This document shows positions 8,298-17,163 of a stretch of 25,447 nt of DNA, in pieces. Every line of letters starts with the position of its first letter. Position 1 is the first letter of the stretch. The notes under the pieces are model-generated. The model was not told the origin of the DNA, did no database searches, and was given only the letters and a program-made list of their open reading frames with translations. This stretch comes from CANJDH01 sp964443245 (GTDB lineage Bacteria; Pseudomonadota; Gammaproteobacteria; Burkholderiales; JAEUOS01). A program made the translations under genes and the position numbers. The stretch lies in the NCBI GenBank assembly GCA_964443245.1, contig CAYUEG010000047.1, positions 1 through 25,447 on the forward strand. The letters run 5' to 3'.

Positions 8298-8756
8298 ATG
8301 AAAACCTGGCTTCTCGCCCTCGCCCTCGCCACCCTTTCTTCGCTGGCGGCAACTTCATCGTTCGCAGCCGGAACCGATGAAACACCTGCTGCACCGGCCG
8401 CGGTCAATGACCTTGAAGAGGGCCGCAAGGCGGTCAAGGCCAAACAGTGGCGCACCGCCATCAACCATCTGGAAAAGGCACTCGCCAAGGACCGCAACAA
8501 CGCGGACATCCACAACTGGCTGGGCTACTCCTATCGCAACAGCGGCAACGTGCCCAAGGGCATGGATCACTACAATATGGCCCTCAAATTGAATCCCAAC
8601 CATCGCGGCGCCCACGAATACATCGGGCAAGGCTACCTGACCCTCAAGAACAAGCCCAAGGCAGAGGAGCATCTGGCAGCACTGGAAAAAATCTGTGGCA
8701 AAAAATGTGAAGAGTACGAGGATCTGGCCAAGGCCATTGCTGCCTACAAACCCTGA
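8298..8756 (+). CDS. Small exported tetratricopeptide-repeat protein
   Basis: The product has 152 residues. Residues 1-24 are a signal peptide with cleavage after SFAA, so the mature protein is probably periplasmic. About three TPR units follow (roughly 38-69, 70-103 and 104-137); the second is the best match, with NWLGYSYRNSGNVPKGMDHY and ALKLNPNH. Cys133 and Cys137 form a CGKKC pair at the end of the third repeat that could make a disulfide in the periplasm. TPR proteins are scaffolds for protein contacts; no partner can be named here. The gene stands alone on the plus strand between the SDR gene and the hairpin that ends the large operon. Confidence 0.85.
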   Translation: MKTWLLALALATLSSLAATSSFAAGTDETPAAPAAVNDLEEGRKAVKAKQWRTAINHLEKALAKDRNNADIHNWLGYSYRNSGNVPKGMDHYNMALKLNPNHRGAHEYIGQGYLTLKNKPKAEEHLAALEKICGKKCEEYEDLAKAIAAYKP

Positions 8757-8827
8757 TCCAGATCCTCAGCATGGCAGGGCCGCCTGAGGGGGCAGCCCAG
8801 TTCACTGCGCCAAGGCGTCTTTAGCTT

Positions 8828-8847
8828 CCGGGGGTCCCGGCCCCCGG
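8828..8847. terminator. GC-rich hairpin between convergent TPR gene and hyuB
   Basis: CCGGGGG and CCCCCGG form a perfect 7-bp stem around a 6-base loop, 8 bases beyond the hyuB stop and 72 bases beyond the TPR stop. It is placed to end transcription from both sides, but the T run after it is poor in both directions (TTGTGTG on the plus strand, AAGCTAAAG on the minus strand), so it may act only as a weak terminator or an RNA-stabilising end. Confidence 0.45.
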
Positions 8848-8855
8848 TTGTGTGA

Positions 8856-10604
8856 CTATACGAGCGCCCCAAACAGGCGCGCCGCTTCTTCCCTGGTGTA
8901 GTAGCCGCGCATGATGTCGCGCTCGATCTCCTCTTTTGAGCGCGCGCCCGGCGACCCGTAGCCGCCGCCGCCGGGGGTGGAGACCTCGATCACATCACCC
9001 GATGCCAGGGAGATGCTCTGATCCTTGGACAAATGCAGTGGCACGTAGGGCTTGCCGTCACGCAAAATGCGCACCCGGTTCAAGCCACCATCCGCACCGC
9101 CGAGCGCACCTTGCGGTCCGGTGCGGCCATGGTCCATCACCATCGAGGCGACCGCCTCGCCACGGCGAATGCGGATCTTGTAGTTGACACCGAACCCGCC
9201 GCGATGCTCACCGGCGCCACCGGAGCCCTCATGCAGGGAAAATTCCTCGAACAGGACGGGATAGCGCTGCTCCATGATTTCAATGGGTGTGGTCTTCGAG
9301 ATGCCGATGGTGGAGCACCCGTTCGAGATGCCATCGCCGTGGGCGTTGCCACCGTAGCCACCACCGGAAATGACATACATCACATACGACTGACCGGTGG
9401 CCGGATCGGTGCCGCCGACACCCAGATTGCCGCTGGTGCCCGCAGGTGCCGCAAACAGTTCCCCGGGAATCGCCTTGGCGAGCGCGGAGAACACGGCTTC
9501 GGCAATGCGCTGGCTGACCTCGGCTGCACACCCGGACACCGGTCGAGGATATCTGGCATACAGGAAGGTATCGTGCGGTTCAACGATGTCCAGCGGCTCA
9601 AACGTACCTGCATTGATGGGTACGTCGGGAAACACATGCTTTACCGCGAGATAAATGGACGACTTGGTCGTCGCAATCACGCTGTTCATCGGCCCCCTGC
9701 AGGGAGGCGATGAACCCGACATGTCAAAAGCCAGTTTCGCGTCCGCGGGGCCACCGGACTTGGTGATCTTCATCGCAATACGCAACGGCTGGTTCACCAC
9801 CCCGTCGGAATCAACGAAGGCCTCACCCTCATACACGCCATCCGGAATGGTCGCGATCCGGGCGCGCATCTGCGCCGCGGCACGCCGCTTCAACTCGGCA
9901 ATCGCCTCGTCCACGCGATCGGCCCCATAACGATCGAGCAAGGCCGTCAGGCGCTTCTCGCCGGTTGCCAGCGCCGCTGCCTGTGCCTTGATGTCGCCGA
10001 TGCGCTGGTCGGCCACGCGAATGTTCGACAGGATGATGGCCAGGATCTCATCGTCCAGCACTCCTTGCTTGTACAGCTTCACCGGCGGCAGGCGCAGGCC
10101 TTCCTGCTCCACCTCGGTGGCGTTGGCCGAGAACCCGCCCGGGACCATGCCGCCGGTATCAGGCCAGTGGCCGGTATTGGCCAGCCAGCACCACAGCTTG
10201 CCTTGGTAGAAAAAGGGTTTGACGAACTTCACATCCATCAGGTGCGTGCCGCCCAGGTAGGGGTCATTGACGATGAACACGTCCCCTTCGTGCAAGGCCA
10301 GATTGAGCGCCTTGACGCGATCGATCACCGCTTCCACCGAGAACTGCATCGTCCCCACGAACACGGGCAGGCCCAATTCGCCCTGGGCAATCAATTCGCC
10401 ACCCCGGATGTCCAGCCCCCCCACCCGGCCACCCCGGTGGTAGATGCCATCGGAACGATCCAGCGCCTCCGAGATCACCGGTGAAAATGCGGCCCGCACA
10501 AAGGCCAGATCCATTTCGTTGCAGACCTGGTTCAGGCCACTCTGCAATACCGCGAGTGTGATCGGGTCAATCGCCGGATCCTTGATGTGTGGCGTGTGGT
10601 TCAT
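8856..10604 (-). CDS. hyuB: Hydantoinase B/oxoprolinase family protein (HyuB)
   Basis: The 582-residue product matches the HyuB family over its length: an N-terminal DPITLAVLQSGLNQVCNEMD, then FVRAAFSPVISEALDRSDGI, FIVNDPYLGGTHLMD, WLANTGHWPDTGGMVPGG, FDMSGSSPPCRGPMNS, and the glycine-rich C-terminal VISGGGYGGNAHGDG and VSTPGGGGYGSPG. With HyuA it forms enzymes such as ATP-dependent N-methylhydantoinase, 5-oxoprolinase or acetone carboxylase-like complexes, which open cyclic amides or carboxylate ketones. The ATG overlaps the hyuA stop (ATGA), so the two are translated together, as expected for subunits of one complex. This is the last gene of the long minus-strand operon. The substrate is unknown; the context suggests a cyclic amide or imide. 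Confidence 0.92.
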   Translation of the reverse strand: MNHTPHIKDPAIDPITLAVLQSGLNQVCNEMDLAFVRAAFSPVISEALDRSDGIYHRGGRVGGLDIRGGELIAQGELGLPVFVGTMQFSVEAVIDRVKALNLALHEGDVFIVNDPYLGGTHLMDVKFVKPFFYQGKLWCWLANTGHWPDTGGMVPGGFSANATEVEQEGLRLPPVKLYKQGVLDDEILAIILSNIRVADQRIGDIKAQAAALATGEKRLTALLDRYGADRVDEAIAELKRRAAAQMRARIATIPDGVYEGEAFVDSDGVVNQPLRIAMKITKSGGPADAKLAFDMSGSSPPCRGPMNSVIATTKSSIYLAVKHVFPDVPINAGTFEPLDIVEPHDTFLYARYPRPVSGCAAEVSQRIAEAVFSALAKAIPGELFAAPAGTSGNLGVGGTDPATGQSYVMYVISGGGYGGNAHGDGISNGCSTIGISKTTPIEIMEQRYPVLFEEFSLHEGSGGAGEHRGGFGVNYKIRIRRGEAVASMVMDHGRTGPQGALGGADGGLNRVRILRDGKPYVPLHLSKDQSISLASGDVIEVSTPGGGGYGSPGARSKEEIERDIMRGYYTREEAARLFGALV

Positions 10605-12637
10605 GCCTGTACCTCGATGATGAGATTGCCGATCGGATCAACCGATACCGTTGCACCAGGTTCGATCACCGTAGTGCAATCGAGCTGCTCGACAATCGCC
10701 GGGCCGGTGAACTGCGCGTTGACGGGAAACCACTCACGCCGGTACACCGGCGTGGAAACAAAACCGCCCTCGAACCAGACCTGGCGCTCTGCCACCCGCG
10801 CCTCTGCCAATGTCGGTTTTGGGTTGGCAGCCGCAATCGCCTTCAAGTCCACGCTGCGGCGCCGGCCAATCACCGCGGTGCAAAGATTCACCAGCACCGG
10901 GCGAATCTGGCTTAACTCGACGCCAAAGCGTTGCCAGTAGGCCGCTTCAAAGGCCTGATGCAATTCGGCAAGGCTGATCCCGGCCGAAGGTACGGCAACG
11001 GTCAAGAGATGGCTTTGACCCTGAAACTGCATGTCGGCCGCCAGAACACACTCGATGCGTTCGACCTCCACCTTCTCGCGCGCAATGGTGGCCCGTCCTT
11101 CTGCTTCCTGCTCGGCAAACACCTTGGCAAGGAGGCCGCTGTCAACGTCCTTGAGCGGCCGGTTGATGGTGCGCACGTAGTCGTGCCGCACATCCGCCAC
11201 GGTACAGCCCAGGGCGTTGGTCAGACCCGGTCGCGCCGGGATCAGCACCATCGGGATACCCAGTTCCCGGGCCAGTGCGCAGGAATGCAGCGGGCCCGCA
11301 CCACCGAAACCGAACAATGCGAAGTCACGCGGATCGTGCCCTCGCGCCAGGCTCACCATGCGGATCGCACCGGCCATCTTGTCGTTGGCAATACGCAGGA
11401 TGGCAGCCGCCGTCGCGACCGCGTCCAGCCCCAGTCGGGCACCGACATGCTCGACCATCAGCTCCTTGACGCGTTCGAGCGAGACCGGGTTGTCGACCGA
11501 CAACAGCTTGTCCGGGTTCAGCCGGCCCAGCACCAGATTGGCATCGGTAATGGTTGGGCGGGTGCCGCCACGGGCATAACAGATCGGCCCGGGATTGGCG
11601 CCGGCGCTCTCCGGCCCCACCCGCAGCATGCCGGATGCGTCGACGCTGGCCAACGACCCCCCACCGGCCCCGATGGTGTGGACGTCGACCATCGGCACGT
11701 GGATCGGCATCGCATACTCCAGCTCGAGTTCGCTGGAGACAGACGGCATGCCATCCTTGATCAGCGCCACATCGCTTGAGGTGCCGCCCATATCGTAGGT
11801 AATCAGGTTGGGCTGGCCGCATGCGCGCCCGGTGTAAGCAGCGGCTATCACCCCGGATGCGGGACCAGACATCACGGTGTTGACCGCGTGTTCAGCAACG
11901 ATGGACGACGCCACGGTGCCGCCATTGCCCTGCATCACCAGAAGGTCACGCGTAAAGCCACGCCCTTTCAATTCGGTTTGCAACCGCTCCAGGTAGCGTG
12001 CCAGTACCGGCTGTACGGCGGCGTTGACGGCTGCGGTCACGCCGCGTTCGTATTCCCGGTATTCCGCCACAATCTGATGGCCAATCGTCACGAAACCGTT
12101 GTGCCACAACGGTTTCAAGATGTTGGCCGCCTGCACCTCATGGATCGGGTTGATGTAACTGTGGAGGAAATGGATGACGACCGCTTCTGCGCCCAGCGCC
12201 ATCAGTTGGCGTGCCGCCGCAGCGACCTGCTCGTGGTGCAGAGGACACAGCACATTGCCTTGGGCATCCATGCGCTCGTCCACTTCCATGCGCAGTTCGC
12301 GCGGAATCAGCGGCACAAAGGTTCCGGTCAACCCATAGGGAGTCGGACGGGTGCGCCGCCCCAGTTCCAGCACATCGCGAAAACCACGGGTGGTGATCAG
12401 ACCAACCTTGGCGATCTTGCGCTCCAGCATCGCATTGGTGGTGGTGGTGGTGCCATGGATGATGGCGGCAAGCGCCGCAGCATCGGCCCCCGCAGCATCC
12501 AGCGCCGCCAGCACGCCAAAGGCCTGGTTGTGGACAGTGGTCGGTACCTTGGCGAGCCTGACTTCACCCGTCACATCATCGACCAGGATCAGGTCAGTAA
12601 AGGTGCCCCCTACATCAATGCCGGCAATTTTGCTCAT
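10601..12637 (-). CDS. hyuA: Hydantoinase A/oxoprolinase family protein (HyuA)
   Basis: This 678-residue protein is the ATP-binding partner of HyuB. It begins with the ASKHA-type phosphate loop IAGIDVGGTFTDLILVD, followed by IIHGTTTTTNAMLERK and TTRGFRDVLELGRR, and has the second nucleotide loop TYDMGGTSSDVALI, then HTIGAGGGSLASVD, all standard for the hydantoinase A/oxoprolinase family. The C-terminal third is the usual oxoprolinase-type domain. These proteins activate a cyclic amide or a ketone with ATP. I chose the ATG at 12637 because it starts at the first strand of the fold and has AGAAG shortly upstream; a longer frame to 12670 adds 11 unconserved-looking residues that overlap the preceding gene. 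It lies 29 bases after the TIM-barrel gene and overlaps hyuB by 4 bases. Confidence 0.92.
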   Translation of the reverse strand: MSKIAGIDVGGTFTDLILVDDVTGEVRLAKVPTTVHNQAFGVLAALDAAGADAAALAAIIHGTTTTTNAMLERKIAKVGLITTRGFRDVLELGRRTRPTPYGLTGTFVPLIPRELRMEVDERMDAQGNVLCPLHHEQVAAAARQLMALGAEAVVIHFLHSYINPIHEVQAANILKPLWHNGFVTIGHQIVAEYREYERGVTAAVNAAVQPVLARYLERLQTELKGRGFTRDLLVMQGNGGTVASSIVAEHAVNTVMSGPASGVIAAAYTGRACGQPNLITYDMGGTSSDVALIKDGMPSVSSELELEYAMPIHVPMVDVHTIGAGGGSLASVDASGMLRVGPESAGANPGPICYARGGTRPTITDANLVLGRLNPDKLLSVDNPVSLERVKELMVEHVGARLGLDAVATAAAILRIANDKMAGAIRMVSLARGHDPRDFALFGFGGAGPLHSCALARELGIPMVLIPARPGLTNALGCTVADVRHDYVRTINRPLKDVDSGLLAKVFAEQEAEGRATIAREKVEVERIECVLAADMQFQGQSHLLTVAVPSAGISLAELHQAFEAAYWQRFGVELSQIRPVLVNLCTAVIGRRRSVDLKAIAAANPKPTLAEARVAERQVWFEGGFVSTPVYRREWFPVNAQFTGPAIVEQLDCTTVIEPGATVSVDPIGNLIIEVQA

Positions 12638-12666
12638 GGGTTCTTCTGAAAGTTGGATGCAGCCGC

Positions 12667-13725
12667 TCAAACCGGAACCGGCCGCCGCGACGCCAGGATG
12701 TCCGCCCAGGCTTGGCGAATGAACCGGGCACAGGCCACGTTCTGCTCGAACAGGTTGTATTTCGCGCCCAAGCCGTAGTCCGGCAGGTTGATCATTTCAG
12801 TGGTGATGTACCGGAGCCGGCTGGAAGGGTTCTCTGCATGGTGGCGCAGCACCTTGCGAATCGCCTCCTTGGAAGGCTCCACCATATAGGCATGCCAGGG
12901 CGAGTGCCATTCGCCCGGCGCCGGTTTGATGACGGGATATTGAATTCCGCGCGCATACGGCCCGTAGGCCAGCGTGTCGCCGGATGGCGCCTCCGGATCA
13001 TTCGGGCACCACAGGTTCATCGGCTGATTCGGTCCGACCGTGCGCAGCTGGGTCCAGCGCACGATGCCAAGGTCCAGCCATTGGTCACACAGGCTGTCAT
13101 CCTCGAACGGATCGAGAACCAGGCGCCCAGCCTCGACCTCTTCGCGCACCCCGGAAATGTCGAGTTCCACCGGATTGCCGATCTTGAACACGACGTGGCT
13201 GTAGTCCATGGTGAAGTTGAACGGAATGCCCTGCGCCTCGATGCGCCGTGCAATCGGCGTGATGCGGCGAAAGTCCTCGGTCCACATGTTCACGTGCAGT
13301 TCGAAGCTGGGCTCGACACCCAGCTTCATGGCAGCATCGTAGGTAGTGAGGTAGTGGCTCACGATCTCGTCATCGGTGAGGACGTGACCGTCGGCATGTT
13401 GCGTGAAGGTCATGATGTTGTGGCAGGCAGCACCGACCTCCTTGCACAGGATCAGGTTGTCAGCCAGCAAGGCATCATCACGACCCAGGCGATAGAACCA
13501 GCTTGCGGTGTGCACCGGCAGGTCGTACTTGGCCATCGCCGCATGGTATTGGCCAAGCTGCGAGGGCAGCGGGAGGCGGTCGAAATAATCGAACACGCCC
13601 GCTTCCTTGACCATGCGAAACTGCTCGTCGATCGAGGCTTCCTGCAAGGAAACGGGATGCGCCAACGACGAAGCCTGCACGCCTCGACCATTGCAGCCGA
13701 GCAGAAATTCCGGGTAAGCGGTCAT
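12667..13725 (-). CDS. Xylose-isomerase-like TIM-barrel protein of unknown function
   Basis: The 352-residue protein resembles the sugar phosphate isomerase/epimerase (AP endonuclease 2-like) TIM barrel superfamily: alternating strands and helices, with acid/His-rich strand ends such as EPSFELHVNMWTEDF, FNFTMDYSHVVFK and WHSPWHAYMVEP that could bind a divalent metal (candidate ligands Glu, His, Asp). I do not recognise a named family, so the reaction is unknown; isomerisation, epimerisation or a dehydratase/lyase step would all fit the fold. There is no signal peptide. It sits between livF (15 bases after it) and hyuA (29 bases before it), so it is very probably an enzyme of the same pathway, acting on a product of the imported compound. 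Confidence 0.7.
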   Translation of the reverse strand: MTAYPEFLLGCNGRGVQASSLAHPVSLQEASIDEQFRMVKEAGVFDYFDRLPLPSQLGQYHAAMAKYDLPVHTASWFYRLGRDDALLADNLILCKEVGAACHNIMTFTQHADGHVLTDDEIVSHYLTTYDAAMKLGVEPSFELHVNMWTEDFRRITPIARRIEAQGIPFNFTMDYSHVVFKIGNPVELDISGVREEVEAGRLVLDPFEDDSLCDQWLDLGIVRWTQLRTVGPNQPMNLWCPNDPEAPSGDTLAYGPYARGIQYPVIKPAPGEWHSPWHAYMVEPSKEAIRKVLRHHAENPSSRLRYITTEMINLPDYGLGAKYNLFEQNVACARFIRQAWADILASRRPVPV

Positions 13726-13740
13726 GTTGGGAAACCCCGA

Positions 13741-14442
13741 CTACACGGCAAGGTACTGGGCCTGTACCTCGGCATTGGCGGACAGTTCCTGCATCGTGCC
13801 CTGAAAGCGGATGCCCCCCTTCTCGATGATGTACGCGCGGTCAGCTACCTCCATCGCAAAATGCAGGTTCTGCTCGGATAACAATATCGCCACGCCCGCC
13901 GCCTTGAGGCCGCGAATCGCCTCGGCCATCTGATCCACGATCACCGGGGCCACCCCTTCGGAAGGTTCATCGAGCAATATGCAGGTCGGGTTGCCCATCA
14001 ACGTGCGGGCGATGGTGAGCATTTGCTGCTCGCCGCCCGACATGCGTCCGCCTAAGCGATGCGGCATTTCGCGCAGGTTGGGAAACAGCGCACCCAGCTT
14101 CTCGACATCCCAGGTCGGCGCGCCCGCGCGAGGCGCCTGCCGTCCGACCTCCAGATTTTCAAGCACCGTGAGGTCGGTAAAAATGCGACGCTCCTCGGGC
14201 ACATAACCCAGGCCCATGCGGGCAATGCGATACGGTGCCATGCGTTCAATGCGCGTGCCGGAAAACGTGACTTCACCGCTCCGGGGCCGCACCAGTCCGA
14301 TGATCGATTTGAGCGTGGTGCTCTTGCCGGCGCCATTGCGCCCGAGCAGCACCACCACCTCCCCCGCGTTTACTTCGAGAGACACGTCGGCCAGGATATG
14401 CGCCTGGCCGTAAAAACTGTGGAGTCCGGAGACCTGCAACAT
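13741..14442 (-). CDS. livF: Branched-chain-type ABC transporter ATP-binding protein LivF
   Basis: This 233-residue ATPase of the high-affinity hydrophobic amino acid uptake family (HAAT) has Walker A GRNGAGKST at 34-42, a Q-loop region ending in the LivF-typical GYVPEERRIFTDLTVLENL, the ABC signature MSGGEQQML, Walker B CILLDEPSEGVAP and the switch histidine after LLSEQNLHFA (asparagine/leucine follow in place of a strict match). It pairs with LivG to power import by the fused permease. It starts one base inside the livG stop (TGATG), so translation is coupled. Transporters of this family import amino acids, amides, urea and aromatic acids; the operon context points to a nitrogen compound. 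Confidence 0.94.
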   Translation of the reverse strand: MLQVSGLHSFYGQAHILADVSLEVNAGEVVVLLGRNGAGKSTTLKSIIGLVRPRSGEVTFSGTRIERMAPYRIARMGLGYVPEERRIFTDLTVLENLEVGRQAPRAGAPTWDVEKLGALFPNLREMPHRLGGRMSGGEQQMLTIARTLMGNPTCILLDEPSEGVAPVIVDQMAEAIRGLKAAGVAILLSEQNLHFAMEVADRAYIIEKGGIRFQGTMQELSANAEVQAQYLAV

Positions 14443-15185
14443 CAGTGGCGGCTCCCAAGGTAAATGCGCTGCACTTCGGAGTCGGCCCGCACGGCGGCAG
14501 GCGCACCGGCAGCAATGAGTTCGCCACGGTTCAGGACAATCATGCGGCTGGCATGGGCAAAAACCACGTCCATGTCGTGTTCGGTAAACAGCACGCCAAT
14601 GTTGTCGGACTTGACGATATCGGCCGCCAGCGCCATCAGCGCAATGCGCTCCTTGGGCGCCATCCCCGCAGTAGGCTCATCCATCAACAACAGGCGCGGC
14701 TTGTTGGCCAGTGCAACGGCCAGTTCCAGCCGCTTCAAATCCCCGTAGGCCAGCACGGAGCAGGGACGGTCGGCCTGGGGCAACATGCCGACGCGTTCAA
14801 GCAAGGCATCGGCCTCGCCCGCGAACTGGTCGCGAGCGCGGCTAAACAAGCTGCTGAGCCGCCCATGGTGCGACAACAGGGCGACCTGCACATTCTCACG
14901 CACTGTCATGGAACTGAAGGTCGCCGTAATCTGAAACGTGCGCCCCACACCGCGCCGCCACACCTGGCGTGGTTTCAGGCCAGTGATGGTTTGCCCTTCG
15001 AAGGTGATCGCACCAGCGTCTGGCGGCAACTGGCCGTTGAGCATGTTGAAACAGGTCGATTTGCCGGCCCCGTTCGGACCAATCAGCGCCAGCAGCTCTC
15101 CTGCATTGACATCAAAGGTCACGTTCGACACGGCACGCACCCCGCCAAACGACTTGGACAGGCCACGAACTTCGAGAAGGCTCAT
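14442..15185 (-). CDS. livG: Branched-chain-type ABC transporter ATP-binding protein LivG
   Basis: The 247-residue ATPase has Walker A IGPNGAGKST at 35-44, the LivG-typical GVGRTFQITATFSSMTVRENV segment, Walker B LLLMDEPTAGMAP and the switch histidine in LFTEHDMDVVF. Its signature motif reads LAYGDLKRLELA, where most LivG proteins have a Gln or Glu after YG; Asp here is a mild departure. The ATG overlaps the stop of the fused permease (ATGA), and its stop overlaps the livF start. A longer frame upstream (to 15725) only reads through the permease gene in another frame, and the start at 15185 begins right at the ATPase fold. Confidence 0.94.
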   Translation of the reverse strand: MSLLEVRGLSKSFGGVRAVSNVTFDVNAGELLALIGPNGAGKSTCFNMLNGQLPPDAGAITFEGQTITGLKPRQVWRRGVGRTFQITATFSSMTVRENVQVALLSHHGRLSSLFSRARDQFAGEADALLERVGMLPQADRPCSVLAYGDLKRLELAVALANKPRLLLMDEPTAGMAPKERIALMALAADIVKSDNIGVLFTEHDMDVVFAHASRMIVLNRGELIAAGAPAAVRADSEVQRIYLGSRH

Positions 15186-17065
15186 GTCACCTCCTTCTCG
15201 AACAGACGCTTGATGGAACCGGCGACGCCAAGCGGAAACGCCAGCACCAGCACCAGGATGGTGAAGCCGAGCGCGGCACGCCAATACTGGAATTCCCGCG
15301 CGATCAGATCCTGCAGCCAGGTAAACAGTGCGGCACCCACCACCGGGCCGGACAGCGTCTGAATGCCGCCCAGAAGCACCATCACCAGACCATCGATCGA
15401 GCGGCCGACGCTGATGGCCTCGGGCGCAATCGAGCCCTTGGAGAACGCAAACAGGCCGCCCGCCACACCGCAGATGGCACCGGCGAGGACAAACCCCATC
15501 CATTGGGTCTGGAACACATTGATGCCGATGGCATCTGCCCGCAAGGGAGAATCGCGCCCGGCACGCAGCGCGTATCCGAAAGGTGCCAGCAGCACGCGCC
15601 ACAGGAACAGCACGCCTGCAACGGTGAGAGCCAGCGTCAGGTAGTAATAGGCCCACTTCTCCGACAGCCACGCGGCCGGCCACACGCCGACAATACCGTT
15701 GCTGCCGCCGGTCAGTTCGTCCCACTGGAACGCAATCGACCAGACGATCTGCGCAAACGCCAGTGTCAGCATGGCCAGGTACACGCCGGAGAGCCGCACA
15801 CAGAACCAGCCGAAGACGAACGCCCCGACGGCCGCCAGGAGAGGCGCCGCCGCCAAGGCCCCTTCCATCGGCCAGCCCAGCTGCTTGACCAGCAGGCCCG
15901 CACCATAAGCGCCCAGACCGAAATAGGCAGCATGGCCAAACGAGTGCATCCCGCCCGGCCCCATGATGAAGTGCAAGCTGGTGGCAAACAACACTGCCAC
16001 GAGGATATCGATCGACAGCACGACAGTGTAGGGGAATGCGATGCCGGCCAGCGGCAACAGTACCAGCGCCAGCAGCACCACCCAGCCCAGCTTGCGGGTG
16101 CGCGCGTCGGCAGGCTTGAGCGGTGCTTCTATTTCGGCAGCGTTACGCGTGGCCGCACCCTGTCGCCCCATCAAGCCCCAGGGCCGCCAGATCAGCACGG
16201 CAGCCATCACCAGAAACTCGACCACCAGTGTGAGTTTGGAAAAGGAAAAAGTCACGCCAAACAGGGTGGTCTGCCCGATGGCAAAGCACATCGCCTTGAT
16301 CTCGGCAATCAGGAGGGCGGCAAGAAATGCACCTGGAATGCTGCCCATCCCGCCGACGACGACCACCACAAACGCCTCACCGATTGCCACCAGATCAATG
16401 CCGAGATTGGCAGGTTCCCGGGGGAGTTGCAACGCGCCACCCAAGGCGGCCAGAAACGCACCCAGGGCAAACACGCCGGAAAACAGCCATGCCTGGTTGA
16501 CACCCAAGGCACCGACCATGTCGCGATCCTGGGTGGCAGCGCGAATCAGCACGCCAAAACGGGTGCGCGTCAGCACGAACCAGAGTACCGCCAGCACCGC
16601 CGGGCCAATGAATATGAGGACAAGATCGTAAACGGGAAACTGGCGTCCAAGGATTTCCACTGATCCCTTGAGGCCGGGAGCACGCGGGCCCAGCAGATCT
16701 TCAGGCCCCCAGATGGCCAGTGTCGCGTCACGCACGATCAGGACGACCGCAAACGTTGCCAGAAGCTGAAAAAGTTCCGGCGCCTGATAGACGCGTCGCA
16801 ACAACACCAGTTCCACCACCAGGCCCACAACGGCCACCACCAATGCCGCCAGCACGATGGAGAGCCAGAAACCAAGCGCCGAGCCGCCCATGCGGGAGAC
16901 CAGAGAATAAGCGACGTAGATGCCCAGCATGTAGAACGAGCCATGCGCAAAATTGACAATGCGCGTCACGCCGAATATCAGCGACAGGCCCACCGCAATC
17001 AGAAACAGCGTGGAAGCGCTGGCCAGCCCGTTGAGGAACTGGACCGCAATCGCATCAATACTCAT
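15182..17065 (-). CDS. livHM: Fused LivH-LivM ABC transporter permease
   Basis: One 627-residue chain holds both inner-membrane permeases that are usually separate. Residues 1 to about 300 are LivH-like (GLSLIFGVTRIVNFAHGSFYMLG near the start, FVVVVVGGMGSIPGAFLAA near 235), residues about 300-325 are a polar linker, and residues about 326-627 are LivM-like (SLHFIMGPGGMHSFGHAAYFGLGAYGAGLL, then VMVLLGGIQTLSGPVVGAALF). Each half has the two EAA-type loops that contact LivG and LivF. About 16-18 membrane segments are expected. The gene follows the substrate-binding protein gene after a 98-base gap with a hairpin, and overlaps livG by 4 bases. The fusion would fix the 1:1 pairing of the two permeases. 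Confidence 0.93.
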   Translation of the reverse strand: MSIDAIAVQFLNGLASASTLFLIAVGLSLIFGVTRIVNFAHGSFYMLGIYVAYSLVSRMGGSALGFWLSIVLAALVVAVVGLVVELVLLRRVYQAPELFQLLATFAVVLIVRDATLAIWGPEDLLGPRAPGLKGSVEILGRQFPVYDLVLIFIGPAVLAVLWFVLTRTRFGVLIRAATQDRDMVGALGVNQAWLFSGVFALGAFLAALGGALQLPREPANLGIDLVAIGEAFVVVVVGGMGSIPGAFLAALLIAEIKAMCFAIGQTTLFGVTFSFSKLTLVVEFLVMAAVLIWRPWGLMGRQGAATRNAAEIEAPLKPADARTRKLGWVVLLALVLLPLAGIAFPYTVVLSIDILVAVLFATSLHFIMGPGGMHSFGHAAYFGLGAYGAGLLVKQLGWPMEGALAAAPLLAAVGAFVFGWFCVRLSGVYLAMLTLAFAQIVWSIAFQWDELTGGSNGIVGVWPAAWLSEKWAYYYLTLALTVAGVLFLWRVLLAPFGYALRAGRDSPLRADAIGINVFQTQWMGFVLAGAICGVAGGLFAFSKGSIAPEAISVGRSIDGLVMVLLGGIQTLSGPVVGAALFTWLQDLIAREFQYWRAALGFTILVLVLAFPLGVAGSIKRLFEKEVT

Positions 17066-17120
17066 TCGGAACCATCGCTAAATGTACCCTCATCACCCGC
17101 AGGGAGAACCCTGGCCAAAA

Positions 17121-17146
17121 CAATGGCCGCACGCTGGCGGCCATTG
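17121..17146 (-). terminator. Hairpin between substrate-binding protein gene and permease gene
   Basis: CAATGGCCGC and GCGGCCATTG form a perfect 10-bp stem with a 6-base loop, 17 bases after the stop of the substrate-binding protein gene. On the transcribed (minus) strand the stem is followed by TTTT and then GGCC. It looks like a leaky terminator or mRNA-stabilising hairpin, as is often found between binding-protein and permease genes, where it lets the binding protein be made in excess. Confidence 0.6.
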
Positions 17147-17163
17147 GTCACAGACTCAACGCA

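Noticed and set aside
12712..13881. Long plus-strand open frame (389 codons) opposite the TIM-barrel and livF genes
   Set aside because: It is antisense to genes with clear family motifs, has no recognisable domain, and fits the long chance frames expected opposite high-GC codon usage. The same holds for the plus-strand frames at 156-1025, 11888-12649, 14445-15362, 15503-16663, 18429-19595 and 21153-22460, and the minus-strand frame at 6213-7244.
14442..15725. A 427-residue form of LivG
   Set aside because: The extra N-terminal part is the permease gene read in another frame; the ATPase fold starts at 15185 with the usual ATGA overlap.
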